Source: Candidatus Altimarinota bacterium (lineage in GTDB: Bacteria; Patescibacteriota; Gracilibacteria; UBA4473). Taken from it: DNA of 42,242 nucleotides. The stretch covers positions 1 to 42,242 of the forward strand of contig JAHDHX010000006.1 of the NCBI GenBank assembly GCA_020631075.1, in the 5' to 3' direction. The notes beneath the pieces were generated by a model, which saw only the letters and a program-made list of their open reading frames with translations, was not told the DNA's origin and ran no database searches. The translations under genes and the position numbers were made by a program. This document shows, in pieces, positions 1 through 6,147 of the stretch. Numbering within the stretch: position 1 is the first letter of the stretch; each line of letters starts with the position of its first letter.

Positions 1-20
1 GGGTCTCCCTCTCCCTCTCT

Positions 21-60
21 CCCCCCTCGACCTAGATGTAGGTCAAGGGGGGCATTTTTA
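21..60 (+). terminator. Rho-independent terminator-like hairpin
   Basis: A 14-bp arm at 21-34 pairs with 39-52 around a GATG loop, with one C-A mismatch. It is followed by CATTTTTATT, which gives a U-tract for + strand transcription. It would end a gene lying left of the window. On the minus strand the mismatch becomes a G-U pair, so it could also act after the csaA-like gene, but there is no U-tract in that direction. Confidence 0.6.
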
Positions 61-64
61 TTCC

Positions 65-415
65 TCACAACACTCTTCCCCCCAGCGGCACTTCCCCCTC
101 TGGCTGCACCAACCGCACGCCACCAGCTTCATCATGCACCCCCAGCACCAGAACCTCACTCATACACTTCCCCACCTGCTTCGGCGGGAAGTTCACCACC
201 CCCAGTACCAGCTCTCCCACCAGTTCAGTCGGCGTGTAATGCACCGTAATCTGCGCCGACGATTGCTTCACCCCGATTTCCTCACCAAAATCAATCTCCA
301 GCTTATACGCAGGCTGACGCGCCTCTGGGCGCACCTCCGCCCTCAGCACCCGCCCCACACAGATTTCCACCGCTATAAAATCCTCCCAAGCGACCATCTT
401 GTTCATTTTTACCAT
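65..415 (-). CDS. csaA: CsaA-like tRNA-binding domain protein
   Basis: 116 residues, or 110 if translation starts at the ATG at 397. The protein is one OB-fold tRNA-binding domain of the CsaA/YgjH family, related to the C-terminal domain of Met-tRNA synthetase. Family-typical stretches are visible: VGRV, PEARQPAYKLEIDFG, KQSSAQIT, a Tyr-Thr-Pro-x-Glu-Leu segment, VVNFPPKQVG and MSEVLVLG. Such proteins bind tRNA-like RNA, and B. subtilis CsaA has been reported to have export-chaperone activity; the role here is not shown by sequence. Three ATGs (415, 406, 397) are possible. The family's usual length and N-terminus favour 397, and the terminator of the upstream tRNA runs to 418, which also disfavours 415. 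No Shine-Dalgarno motif is seen before any of them. Confidence 0.88.
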   Translation of the reverse strand: MVKMNKMVAWEDFIAVEICVGRVLRAEVRPEARQPAYKLEIDFGEEIGVKQSSAQITVHYTPTELVGELVLGVVNFPPKQVGKCMSEVLVLGVHDEAGGVRLVQPEGEVPLGGRVL

Positions 416-417
416 AC

Positions 418-446
418 AAAAAAAGCTCCAAACAGATTATTGGAGC
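418..446 (-). terminator. Terminator of tRNA-Gly, using the tRNA 3' end
   Basis: Read on the minus strand: GCTCCAA, an 8-nt loop, TTGGAGC, then seven T. The 5' arm is the last acceptor base, the discriminator and the CCA of the tRNA plus the next two bases. The tRNA 3' terminus is therefore built into an intrinsic terminator that ends 2 bp before the first possible csaA start. Confidence 0.75.
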
Positions 447-515
447 ACGTGGCGGGAATCGAACCCGCATCATCGGCTTGGAAGGCCGGGATAATAGCCA
501 TTATACGACACGTGC
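441..515 (-). tRNA. tRNA-Gly (anticodon TCC), CCA encoded
   Basis: The reverse complement folds as a 75-nt tRNA. Acceptor GCACGTG pairs with CACGTGC, followed by discriminator T and genomic CCA. The anticodon loop is CTTCCAA (TCC). The T arm is GCGGG-TTCGATT-CCCGC. The first anticodon-stem pair is C-A, a mismatch; the other four pair. The TCC anticodon reads GGA/GGG, so this is not the UCA suppressor-type Gly tRNA of UGA-recoded CPR lineages. Confidence 0.95.
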
Positions 516-535
516 ACCTTGGTCGAAGCTGGGCG

Positions 536-564
536 ATTTTGCTTCCCCCCACCCCCCTTGTCAA
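536..564 (-). promoter_or_regulatory. Promoter of tRNA-Gly
   Basis: Minus strand: TTGACA (564-559), 17-bp spacer, CAAAAT (541-536). This places transcription start about 14 nt before the tRNA 5' end at 515. The -35 matches consensus; the -10 is weak. Confidence 0.5.
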
Positions 565-586
565 AATTTTCCCCAGACATCTTCTT

Positions 587-1630
587 CTATCCAGGCACAT
601 ACACCCCATCTTGCAGGTACTCCGCAGGGTCCACAGGCTCCAGCGCGGTAATGGTCGCCTCACAAATATGCCGAAACTCCGCCGCCGCAGGGCCAAACTC
701 CCCCCCCAGCTTTTCCACCCGCTCCGACAGCTGATACGCAATGTAAAACGACTCGATCGCCCGCACCTGCGCCGCTTTTCCCCCCGCTTTCAGCGTCCGC
801 ATCCCATCAAAAAACTTCTCCATCGCCTCCGACAGCGTCTCCCCCGCGAGCGACTCCGTCTCCGTCGCCCCCGCCGTCATGTCCCGCACCAGCTGCATCA
901 TCTCCATCAGGTGCCGCTCAGACTCATGGTGCTCCCCCGCCGTGAGGTACGACAAAAAGTGCTGCAGATTACCGTGAAACTCAGTCTGCTTCCGCTCCGC
1001 CCAGCTACTGCGTAGTAGTGACAGCTGCCGATGGGTAAAGATCGCCACCTCACGCCGTGTCAACGGTTTATGGGGCCGATACAGCGTGTCATGCGGCAAA
1101 TGCGCTATGTGGTACCGCTTCGCATAAGCAAAAGTCTGCGCATACCAGTCCCCCGCTTCTATGTCCCCCGCCAGGTCATACGTCAGCCGCCGATACCGAC
1201 GCAGGTCTGTCCCCGTCGCTCGGAAGAGCATCGTCAGAAATTCCGCCTTCGTCACCGTCTCACTCGGTCGGAAGTTTCCCCCCATGCGCACTATCCCCTC
1301 CTCCCCCGCATAGCGGACCGCAGGTGCATACCATTGGTCAGTCAGCACATCATCATGCGTCGGCCCCCACGGTTCATCGGGGTCAGGGCTCTGCGTGGGG
1401 TATTCATGCCCCCCCGCCCGCAGCACCGCCACCAGCGCACTGGCCCTGTCCATCGCCCGATTAGGGAGGAAAAGATCCCCCGCAAACGGCCGCATCACCC
1501 CCACATCCGCTAAGTGCTGCATCTCTTCCGCCCCCAGGTCAGTCGGCTGCACATCGGCCAGCGCCTCCACCGTGGCTACCCCCCCCAGCACCCCCACCAT
1601 CATGATCAATATTTGTGTTCCTTTTCGCAT
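587..1630 (-). CDS. SLH-domain surface protein with signal peptide
   Basis: 347 residues from the ATG at 1630. The N-terminus (MRKGTQILIMMVGVLGG...) is a short basic segment, a hydrophobic core and an Ala-rich cleavage region, i.e. a signal peptide. Three S-layer homology-like repeats follow, roughly residues 30-75, 95-145 and 155-205, each with an aromatic/hydrophobic head and a downstream R/K-E-[VA] helix (TKAEFLTMLFR, TRREVAIFTHRQL). The last ~140 residues are mostly helical and unassigned. SLH repeats bind cell-wall polymers, so the protein is probably exported and wall-attached. An upstream TTG at 1639 extends the frame but overlaps the -10 box, so 1630 is preferred. Confidence 0.75.
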   Translation of the reverse strand: MRKGTQILIMMVGVLGGVATVEALADVQPTDLGAEEMQHLADVGVMRPFAGDLFLPNRAMDRASALVAVLRAGGHEYPTQSPDPDEPWGPTHDDVLTDQWYAPAVRYAGEEGIVRMGGNFRPSETVTKAEFLTMLFRATGTDLRRYRRLTYDLAGDIEAGDWYAQTFAYAKRYHIAHLPHDTLYRPHKPLTRREVAIFTHRQLSLLRSSWAERKQTEFHGNLQHFLSYLTAGEHHESERHLMEMMQLVRDMTAGATETESLAGETLSEAMEKFFDGMRTLKAGGKAAQVRAIESFYIAYQLSERVEKLGGEFGPAAAEFRHICEATITALEPVDPAEYLQDGVYVPG

Positions 1631-1638
1631 CACTTCCA

Positions 1639-1667
1639 AACATAATTTGTGTTCAAACTATGGTCAA
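1639..1667 (-). promoter_or_regulatory. Promoter of SLH gene, apparently leaderless
   Basis: Minus strand: TTGACC (1667-1662), 17-bp spacer, TATGTT (1644-1639). Only 8 nt separate the -10 from the ATG at 1630, so transcription should begin at or next to the start codon. Confidence 0.55.
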
Positions 1668-1755
1668 CAATTTTATTCATCTTCCCCCCACAACCCCATT
1701 TTTTTATTTCTATATATGAACCTGAAGCATTTTTTAAGATTCAAAAAAAATACAC

Positions 1756-1783
1756 TTGCACAAATTTTTTATTTCCGTACCAT
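1756..1783 (+). promoter_or_regulatory. Possible promoter of the 3D-domain gene
   Basis: TTGCAC, 16-bp spacer, TACCAT in the AT-rich 208-bp divergent intergenic region (1640-1847). It would give a ~55-nt leader to the ATG at 1848. The match is weak. Confidence 0.3.
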
Positions 1784-1847
1784 CATCTGAATTTTTCAAA
1801 AAAACACCCCAAACACACCTCCTCCTTCCCCAAAAAACCCCCACCAC

Positions 1848-3149
1848 ATGACAACCCCCAAAACCACCATGACCACCCATCCCGCCCAGCGTCTCCTCGC
1901 TCGCCTGTTCTTGGCTTGCGCTTTGACCACCGTCCTCACCCTGCCACTGCCTCTCAACGCTCTATCCCCCTACGCCCCGCCCACCCCAGCCACCGAAACG
2001 ACCAGCAGCCCCACCACCGACGCATCCACGCAGGGCCACTCCCTTCTCCCCCCCGACACCGCCGCCCCGCTGGTCATCCCCACCACAGGGCTCGAGCATT
2101 GGGTCACCGTCACCGCCTACTACTCCCCACTCCCGGGGCAGAGCTGGTACGTCACTGGCTCCTACGAAGGCGACATCCGCCTCAACGGCCAAGGCACCCA
2201 CGCCGCCGACGGCACCCCCGTCTTCCCGGGGCTGCTCGCCGCCGCCCCCCGCATCCCCTACGGCACCACTATCTGTCTGCCGGGGTTCGGCTGCGGCACC
2301 AAGCACGACACCGGCCAAGCCATCGTCAATCAAGGCGACCGCTCCCTCGCCACCTACGATCGGGTTGACGTCTGGGCTGGCTGGGGCGAGCCAGGCCTCC
2401 GTCGGGCCGTCGACTGGGGCGTTCAGAGTGTCCCCGCCACCCTCTTCCCACCCCAGTCAGGCCTGGTTGACTACTTCCCGCTCAACGGCCCTCTCGGCCA
2501 GACTCCCGCGCTCACCACCCCCACCGCTCACTGGTCACAGCAACCCCTGTCCGTCGGCAGCCGTGGCCCCACCGTCCGCCAGCTGCAGTCTTTTCTCCGC
2601 ACAGGTGACCACTTCCACCACGACCTCACTGACTACTTCGGCCCCGTCACCCGCTCCGCCCTGCAGCAGTTCCAACAGGCCCATTCTCTCCCCCAGAGCG
2701 GCACCGCCGACGCCCCCACCCGCCAGGTGATCGCCCAGCAGCTCTCCGCCCTCCCGCGCCCCACGCCCCCCGACCCTCTGCCGTTCACGTCACCCACGGC
2801 CGAGCCCCCCACTCTCCCCAGCACCGACACCCCACCCCTCACCCAGGGCGCCTACGGCTACGAAGTCTACGCCTTACAATACCAGCTCGGCGAGCTCGGC
2901 TTCCTCACCCACGCCGCCTCGGGCTACTTCGGCCAGCACACCCACGCCGCCCTGGTCGCGTTCCAGCTCCACCACGACCTCATCCCCTCGGCGGATGTCA
3001 GCGTCGCGGGCTGGTTCGGCCCACTGACCGCCCGCACCCTCGCCGCGCAGCAGGCCGCCACCCCCACACGGGCCGACTTCACCAACTTCGAATCCACCCT
3101 CCAGTCATCACTCACCCCCAGCACCTCCCCCGAAACCACTCTTGATTAA
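1848..3149 (+). CDS. 3D-domain (RlpA/MltA-like barrel) protein with two peptidoglycan-binding domains
   Basis: 433 residues. Signal peptide in the first ~40 residues (hydrophobic FLACALTTVLTLPLPL). A Pro/Thr/Ser-rich linker leads to a double-psi barrel '3D' domain at about residues 83-185, with the three conserved Asp-containing segments: EGDIRLNGQGTHAADG, KHDTGQAIV and YDRVDVWAG. Two PG_binding_1 repeats follow, at about 225-285 (GSRGPTVRQLQSFL...YFGPVTRSALQQFQ) and 335-405 (YGYEVYALQYQLGELG...GWFGPLTARTL). The 3D fold occurs in lytic transglycosylase-type wall hydrolases, so a secreted cell-wall remodelling enzyme is likely. The ATG at 1869 is an alternative start. Third positions are nearly all C. 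Confidence 0.85.
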   Translation: MTTPKTTMTTHPAQRLLARLFLACALTTVLTLPLPLNALSPYAPPTPATETTSSPTTDASTQGHSLLPPDTAAPLVIPTTGLEHWVTVTAYYSPLPGQSWYVTGSYEGDIRLNGQGTHAADGTPVFPGLLAAAPRIPYGTTICLPGFGCGTKHDTGQAIVNQGDRSLATYDRVDVWAGWGEPGLRRAVDWGVQSVPATLFPPQSGLVDYFPLNGPLGQTPALTTPTAHWSQQPLSVGSRGPTVRQLQSFLRTGDHFHHDLTDYFGPVTRSALQQFQQAHSLPQSGTADAPTRQVIAQQLSALPRPTPPDPLPFTSPTAEPPTLPSTDTPPLTQGAYGYEVYALQYQLGELGFLTHAASGYFGQHTHAALVAFQLHHDLIPSADVSVAGWFGPLTARTLAAQQAATPTRADFTNFESTLQSSLTPSTSPETTLD

Positions 3150-3185
3150 ACCACTACAAGAAATTCTCTTGGCTTCACTCAAATT

Positions 3186-3902
3186 TCAAGACTTAAAATC
3201 CGCCAACACCCTGTCTAAGAAATCAAACAAATACTGATTTATGGCGTCATAATCATGCCCGAGCAGTGTCTGCTCATCTTGGATAAACTGCCCCCCTTCA
3301 TAGGTTTGCAGCTCCGCACCACAGTGCTCTATCATCGCCGTTATCGCCCGTTTATCAAATTCAAAATGACACTGAAATCCATACACCTTGGGCCCATAGC
3401 GCACGATTTGCCGCGGGCACCCCTCACTCTGGGCCAACACGACCGCCTCTTCTGTGAGCCCAGGCATATCACCGTGCCAGTGCCCCACCGCCAAAGTTTC
3501 AGGCCAGCCTTTCAGCCACCGATCCTTCATCCCCGCAGGGGTCAGCTTTATGGGAAACACACCAATTTCACGTTGAGGACTGTGAGCGTGCGCCGCTCCG
3601 AGCGCTTCACCTATAAGCTGCGCCCCCAGACACACCCCCAAGACAAATTTTTCCGCTTGTATAGCTTGCTTAATTAACCGCATTTCCCCCACCGCATCAA
3701 AGTGCGGACACTCACTCTGAAGCGTGGCTGGCGATTGTGGCCCCCCCATGACGATCAACACATCAAACCCCATGGCTTGACCTGGTAGCGTTTCATGCAG
3801 ATAAACCCGAGTGTATGACAGTTCCACCCCACGGCTCTCCGCCCAGGTCACGATAGCCCCCGCCCCCTCAAACGCCTCATGCAGCACCATGTGTATTTTC
3901 AT
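3186..3902 (-). CDS. Class-I glutamine amidotransferase (GMP-synthase-like GATase1)
   Basis: 238 residues from the ATG at 3902. The GATase1 triad is visible: nucleophile Cys91 in GVCLGAQLIGEALG, and His179/Glu181 in YGFQCHFEFD. MGGPQSP near residue 52 is the usual oxyanion-strand motif. The size and organisation match stand-alone GMP synthase-like amidotransferases that release ammonia from glutamine or hydrolyse gamma-glutamyl compounds; no synthetase partner is adjacent. A longer reading frame to 4079 crosses the promoter at 3909-3937 and overlaps the divergent gene, so 3902 is chosen. Confidence 0.85.
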   Translation of the reverse strand: MKIHMVLHEAFEGAGAIVTWAESRGVELSYTRVYLHETLPGQAMGFDVLIVMGGPQSPATLQSECPHFDAVGEMRLIKQAIQAEKFVLGVCLGAQLIGEALGAAHAHSPQREIGVFPIKLTPAGMKDRWLKGWPETLAVGHWHGDMPGLTEEAVVLAQSEGCPRQIVRYGPKVYGFQCHFEFDKRAITAMIEHCGAELQTYEGGQFIQDEQTLLGHDYDAINQYLFDFLDRVLADFKS

Positions 3903-3908
3903 GTGGAC

Positions 3909-3937
3909 AAGATAACAAATGAACCCCCATGTCACAA
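3909..3937 (-). promoter_or_regulatory. Promoter of the amidotransferase gene, leaderless
   Basis: Minus strand: TTGTGA (3937-3932), 17-bp spacer, TATCTT (3914-3909). Six nt separate the -10 from the ATG at 3902, which implies a leaderless transcript. Confidence 0.5.
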
Positions 3938-3980
3938 TAGTGTTCCCCACCCACTTGCAGGTGCACATTCCCCCCATCCC

Positions 3981-3989
3981 TGCTATAAT
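3981..3989 (+). promoter_or_regulatory. Extended -10 promoter of the GspF-N-like gene
   Basis: TGCTATAAT is a consensus extended -10 (TGn-TATAAT). The ATG at 4000 lies 10 nt downstream, so the leader would be at most a few nucleotides. No clear -35 is present, as expected of extended -10 promoters. Confidence 0.7.
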
Positions 3990-3999
3990 GGTGTGATCC

Positions 4000-5169
4000 A
4001 TGCAAAAGTTTGAGTTCCAAGTCGTCGACAGTGCTGGGCAGTCATTGCGTGGCCACCTCTTCGCGTCTGACCAGGCCACCGCCAGTCAGCAGCTCCGCAC
4101 CAAGGGCTACGCCATCCTGTCACTCACCGCGGTTGAGAGCACCCAGTCCGACCTCCAAGCCACCCACGACGACCTCACCTTCCTTTTTCAGGGCACCACC
4201 CCCACCGACCAGACCCTCAAAGGCAGCATCGAAGCCCTCGACCTCTACGCCGCCTACCGCAAGCTACGCCTCGACTACAACCTCAAACTCCAATGGCTCT
4301 ACCCCTCCACATTGGCCATCAGCGACCGCCCCGCCGCCCAGGCCCAAGGCCTTGACCCCAAGTTCGAAGCCAAGCTCCAGTCCGAGCTCGACGACCAGTC
4401 CCCCACCGACCGACCACAAAACGTTGACGAGATCCAAACCCTCATCGCCCAACGCGAAGAAAAAATGGTCGTCCTCAGGCGCGAGATCGAGTCGATCATC
4501 ACCGAGGTTGGCCAACTGCTCAATAAAAACCTCGACTACCTCGACCGCAAACGTGCCCGCGACATCCAGCAAAAACTCGACCTCCTCTCACGGCTTCGTT
4601 CATCCAACGCCGTCAACCACCTCCAGAAGCTCTCCCAGCAGCTCCTCCTCCAGCTGAAGGACGAAAAACTTTTCCTCGAGTCCGCCAAACTCACCACCGA
4701 GCAGCAAGCCGAGCTCCGCACCCGGCAGTCAGAGTTCGTCGTCACCCAAACCCAGCTCAACGCCAAACTCAACGACGGCCTACAAGAGCTCCAGCAGGTC
4801 ATCGCCAAGATCGAAATCAACCCCGAAGACCTTAAGAAAGCCCTCCGCACCACCGCCGCCACGCTCGACCCCACCGAAGTCCTGCTCGACACCACCCACA
4901 AAACCCTCATCACTCTCAGTGTCATCTGGGCCCTCATCTGGCTCAGCGGTTTCATACGGTGGCCGTTTTATGGCCACCAGTGGTTCACCCACTGGGCCAG
5001 CTCACTTTCGCTACTGACCATCACCGTCATCTGCCTGACGGCCTGGGGGGGCTATTGGCTGCATCTGCGTCTGCGTTCCCTGCCACGGTTGCGCCACTGG
5101 GGCGGGCTGGGCCTCTGGGCACTGGCCAGCACCTACCTCATCGCCCAGGTCATCTACGTCATGGTCTAG
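4000..5169 (+). CDS. Membrane protein with tandem GspF-N-like repeats and coiled coil
   Basis: 389 residues. Residues 1-46 resemble the N-terminal segment of type II secretion/pilus platform proteins (GspF/PilC): FEFQVVDSAGQSLRG, then A-S-D-Q-A-T-A-S-Q-Q-L and a GYAILSL end. Residues ~57-105 look like a second, divergent copy (DLTFLF...TLKGSIEALDLYAAYRKL...LKLQWL). Residues ~140-290 are charged and Leu/Gln-rich, a likely coiled coil. Three hydrophobic helices (about 303-325, 335-357, 370-389) anchor the C-terminus. The GspF catalytic-fold membrane domain itself is absent. No function is assigned. The stop codon TAG at 5167-5169 is formed by the left end of the MITE that follows. Confidence 0.7.
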   Translation: MQKFEFQVVDSAGQSLRGHLFASDQATASQQLRTKGYAILSLTAVESTQSDLQATHDDLTFLFQGTTPTDQTLKGSIEALDLYAAYRKLRLDYNLKLQWLYPSTLAISDRPAAQAQGLDPKFEAKLQSELDDQSPTDRPQNVDEIQTLIAQREEKMVVLRREIESIITEVGQLLNKNLDYLDRKRARDIQQKLDLLSRLRSSNAVNHLQKLSQQLLLQLKDEKLFLESAKLTTEQQAELRTRQSEFVVTQTQLNAKLNDGLQELQQVIAKIEINPEDLKKALRTTAATLDPTEVLLDTTHKTLITLSVIWALIWLSGFIRWPFYGHQWFTHWASSLSLLTITVICLTAWGGYWLHLRLRSLPRLRHWGGLGLWALASTYLIAQVIYVMV

Positions 5170-5337
5170 GTAGTGTTAACATAAACGGTCTCGCAACAAA
5201 AATAGGAGATTTTTTGTGAGGGTAGTGCGAGGTTTGTAAAAGGTACCTTCGTACCTTTTACAGTTCTCAATCGCACCCTCGCGAAAAAGATTCATTTTTG
5301 TTCGAGACTTTTTTCAATCTATTACTTCACTTTCACC
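5167..5337 (+). mobile_element. Foldback MITE, copy 1 (right end missing)
   Basis: 171 bp that match 35056-35226 with one visible difference (A/G near 5208). The left end is TA-GGTAGTGTTAACATAA. A perfect central hairpin has arms GTAAAAGGTAC and GTACCTTTTAC around CTTC, and the outer arms also pair imperfectly. The right terminal inverted repeat (last ~19 bp of copy 2) is absent here. It encodes nothing. Confidence 0.85.
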
Positions 5338-5375
5338 TTGTCTCTCGGGGGCGTCAGCCTACACTCCCCCCGACC

Positions 5376-6131
5376 ATGAATTTCTCCCAGATAGCCACCA
5401 GCACCTTCGTGTTTAAGGTCTACAGCCTCTTCCTCGCTCTCGCCTTCGCCTACAGCATCTGGCAGCTCTACACCGACCTCCGCAAAAACGCCCTCGAATA
5501 CGAATACGTCATCCAGCACCTCGTCCGCTGGGTGCTCGCAGGGTTGTTCGCGGGGCGACTGGTCGCGTGGCTGTTCTTGGCCGAGACAGACTCCCTCGAC
5601 CTCTGGTCATTCTTTATGTTCTGGGACGGCGGTCTCCACCTCTTCAGCGCCCTGGCCGCCTTTGCCGCGTTCGCCTACTACGACCTCTCCCAGAGCAAAT
5701 TCTCCGTCGGCCGCTACGCCGACCTCGCCTGCTCACCGCTCTGGCACGGCGTGCTCATCCTCGACCTCGGCGCCTTCCTTACTGGCACCGCCTACGGCAC
5801 CCCCACGGGGTTACCTTGGGGCATCCAATACGAAACCTTCGGCGTCGACATCATCACCCCCGTGCACCCCGTCACCCTCTACGCCTTCATTTTGCACTTC
5901 CTGTTTTTGGTCCTCGTCGAAAAAAACTTCCGCCAGTGGTCCGCCCACCCTTGGCGCACCACCGTCTACTCACTTTTGTTCTACGCCGTCACCGACTTTT
6001 TCCTGCAGTTCCTCCACGCCGAAAAAACCCTTATTCTCTTCGAAACCCTCCGCCTCAGCCAGCTCCTCGACCTCGCGTTGATCGTTTCGCTACTGGGCTA
6101 CACCGCGCTCCAGCGCCGCCAGTCTTCTTAA
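5376..6131 (+). CDS. Lgt-like polytopic membrane protein, catalytic residues apparently lost
   Basis: 251 residues with about seven hydrophobic helices. The architecture and signatures are those of prolipoprotein diacylglyceryl transferase: GGLHLF (family HGG region), GTAYGTPTGLPWGI (family NGE-x-YG-x-PT-x-LPWG) and HPVTLYAFIL (family HPTQLYE). Lgt transfers diacylglycerol to the lipobox cysteine of prolipoproteins in the membrane. By eye alignment the conserved GR-x-GN-x-x-NGE segment reads D-L-G-A-F-L-T-G-T here, so the Arg, Asn and Glu important in E. coli Lgt are not present. The protein may be a divergent or inactive paralogue. Frames starting upstream at 5298 lie in the MITE and are rejected; the ATG at 5376 is chosen. 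Confidence 0.7.
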   Translation: MNFSQIATSTFVFKVYSLFLALAFAYSIWQLYTDLRKNALEYEYVIQHLVRWVLAGLFAGRLVAWLFLAETDSLDLWSFFMFWDGGLHLFSALAAFAAFAYYDLSQSKFSVGRYADLACSPLWHGVLILDLGAFLTGTAYGTPTGLPWGIQYETFGVDIITPVHPVTLYAFILHFLFLVLVEKNFRQWSAHPWRTTVYSLLFYAVTDFFLQFLHAEKTLILFETLRLSQLLDLALIVSLLGYTALQRRQSS

Positions 6132-6147
6132 TTTTATCTACAGCATC

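Noticed and set aside
134-1015. Long + strand reading frame opposite the csaA-like and SLH genes
   Set aside because: It runs across the tRNA-Gly and is Arg/His/Pro-rich nonsense; a shadow of the C-rich strand. Many similar shadows (1649-2368, 5567-6151, 36087-36635, 40005-40820) were left out for the same reason.
3903-4079. N-terminal extension of the amidotransferase
   Set aside because: It would overlap the divergent gene at 4000 and its own promoter; family alignment begins at the ATG at 3902.
5298-5375. N-terminal extension of the Lgt-like protein
   Set aside because: Its first codons lie inside the MITE and add a sequence unlike any Lgt start.
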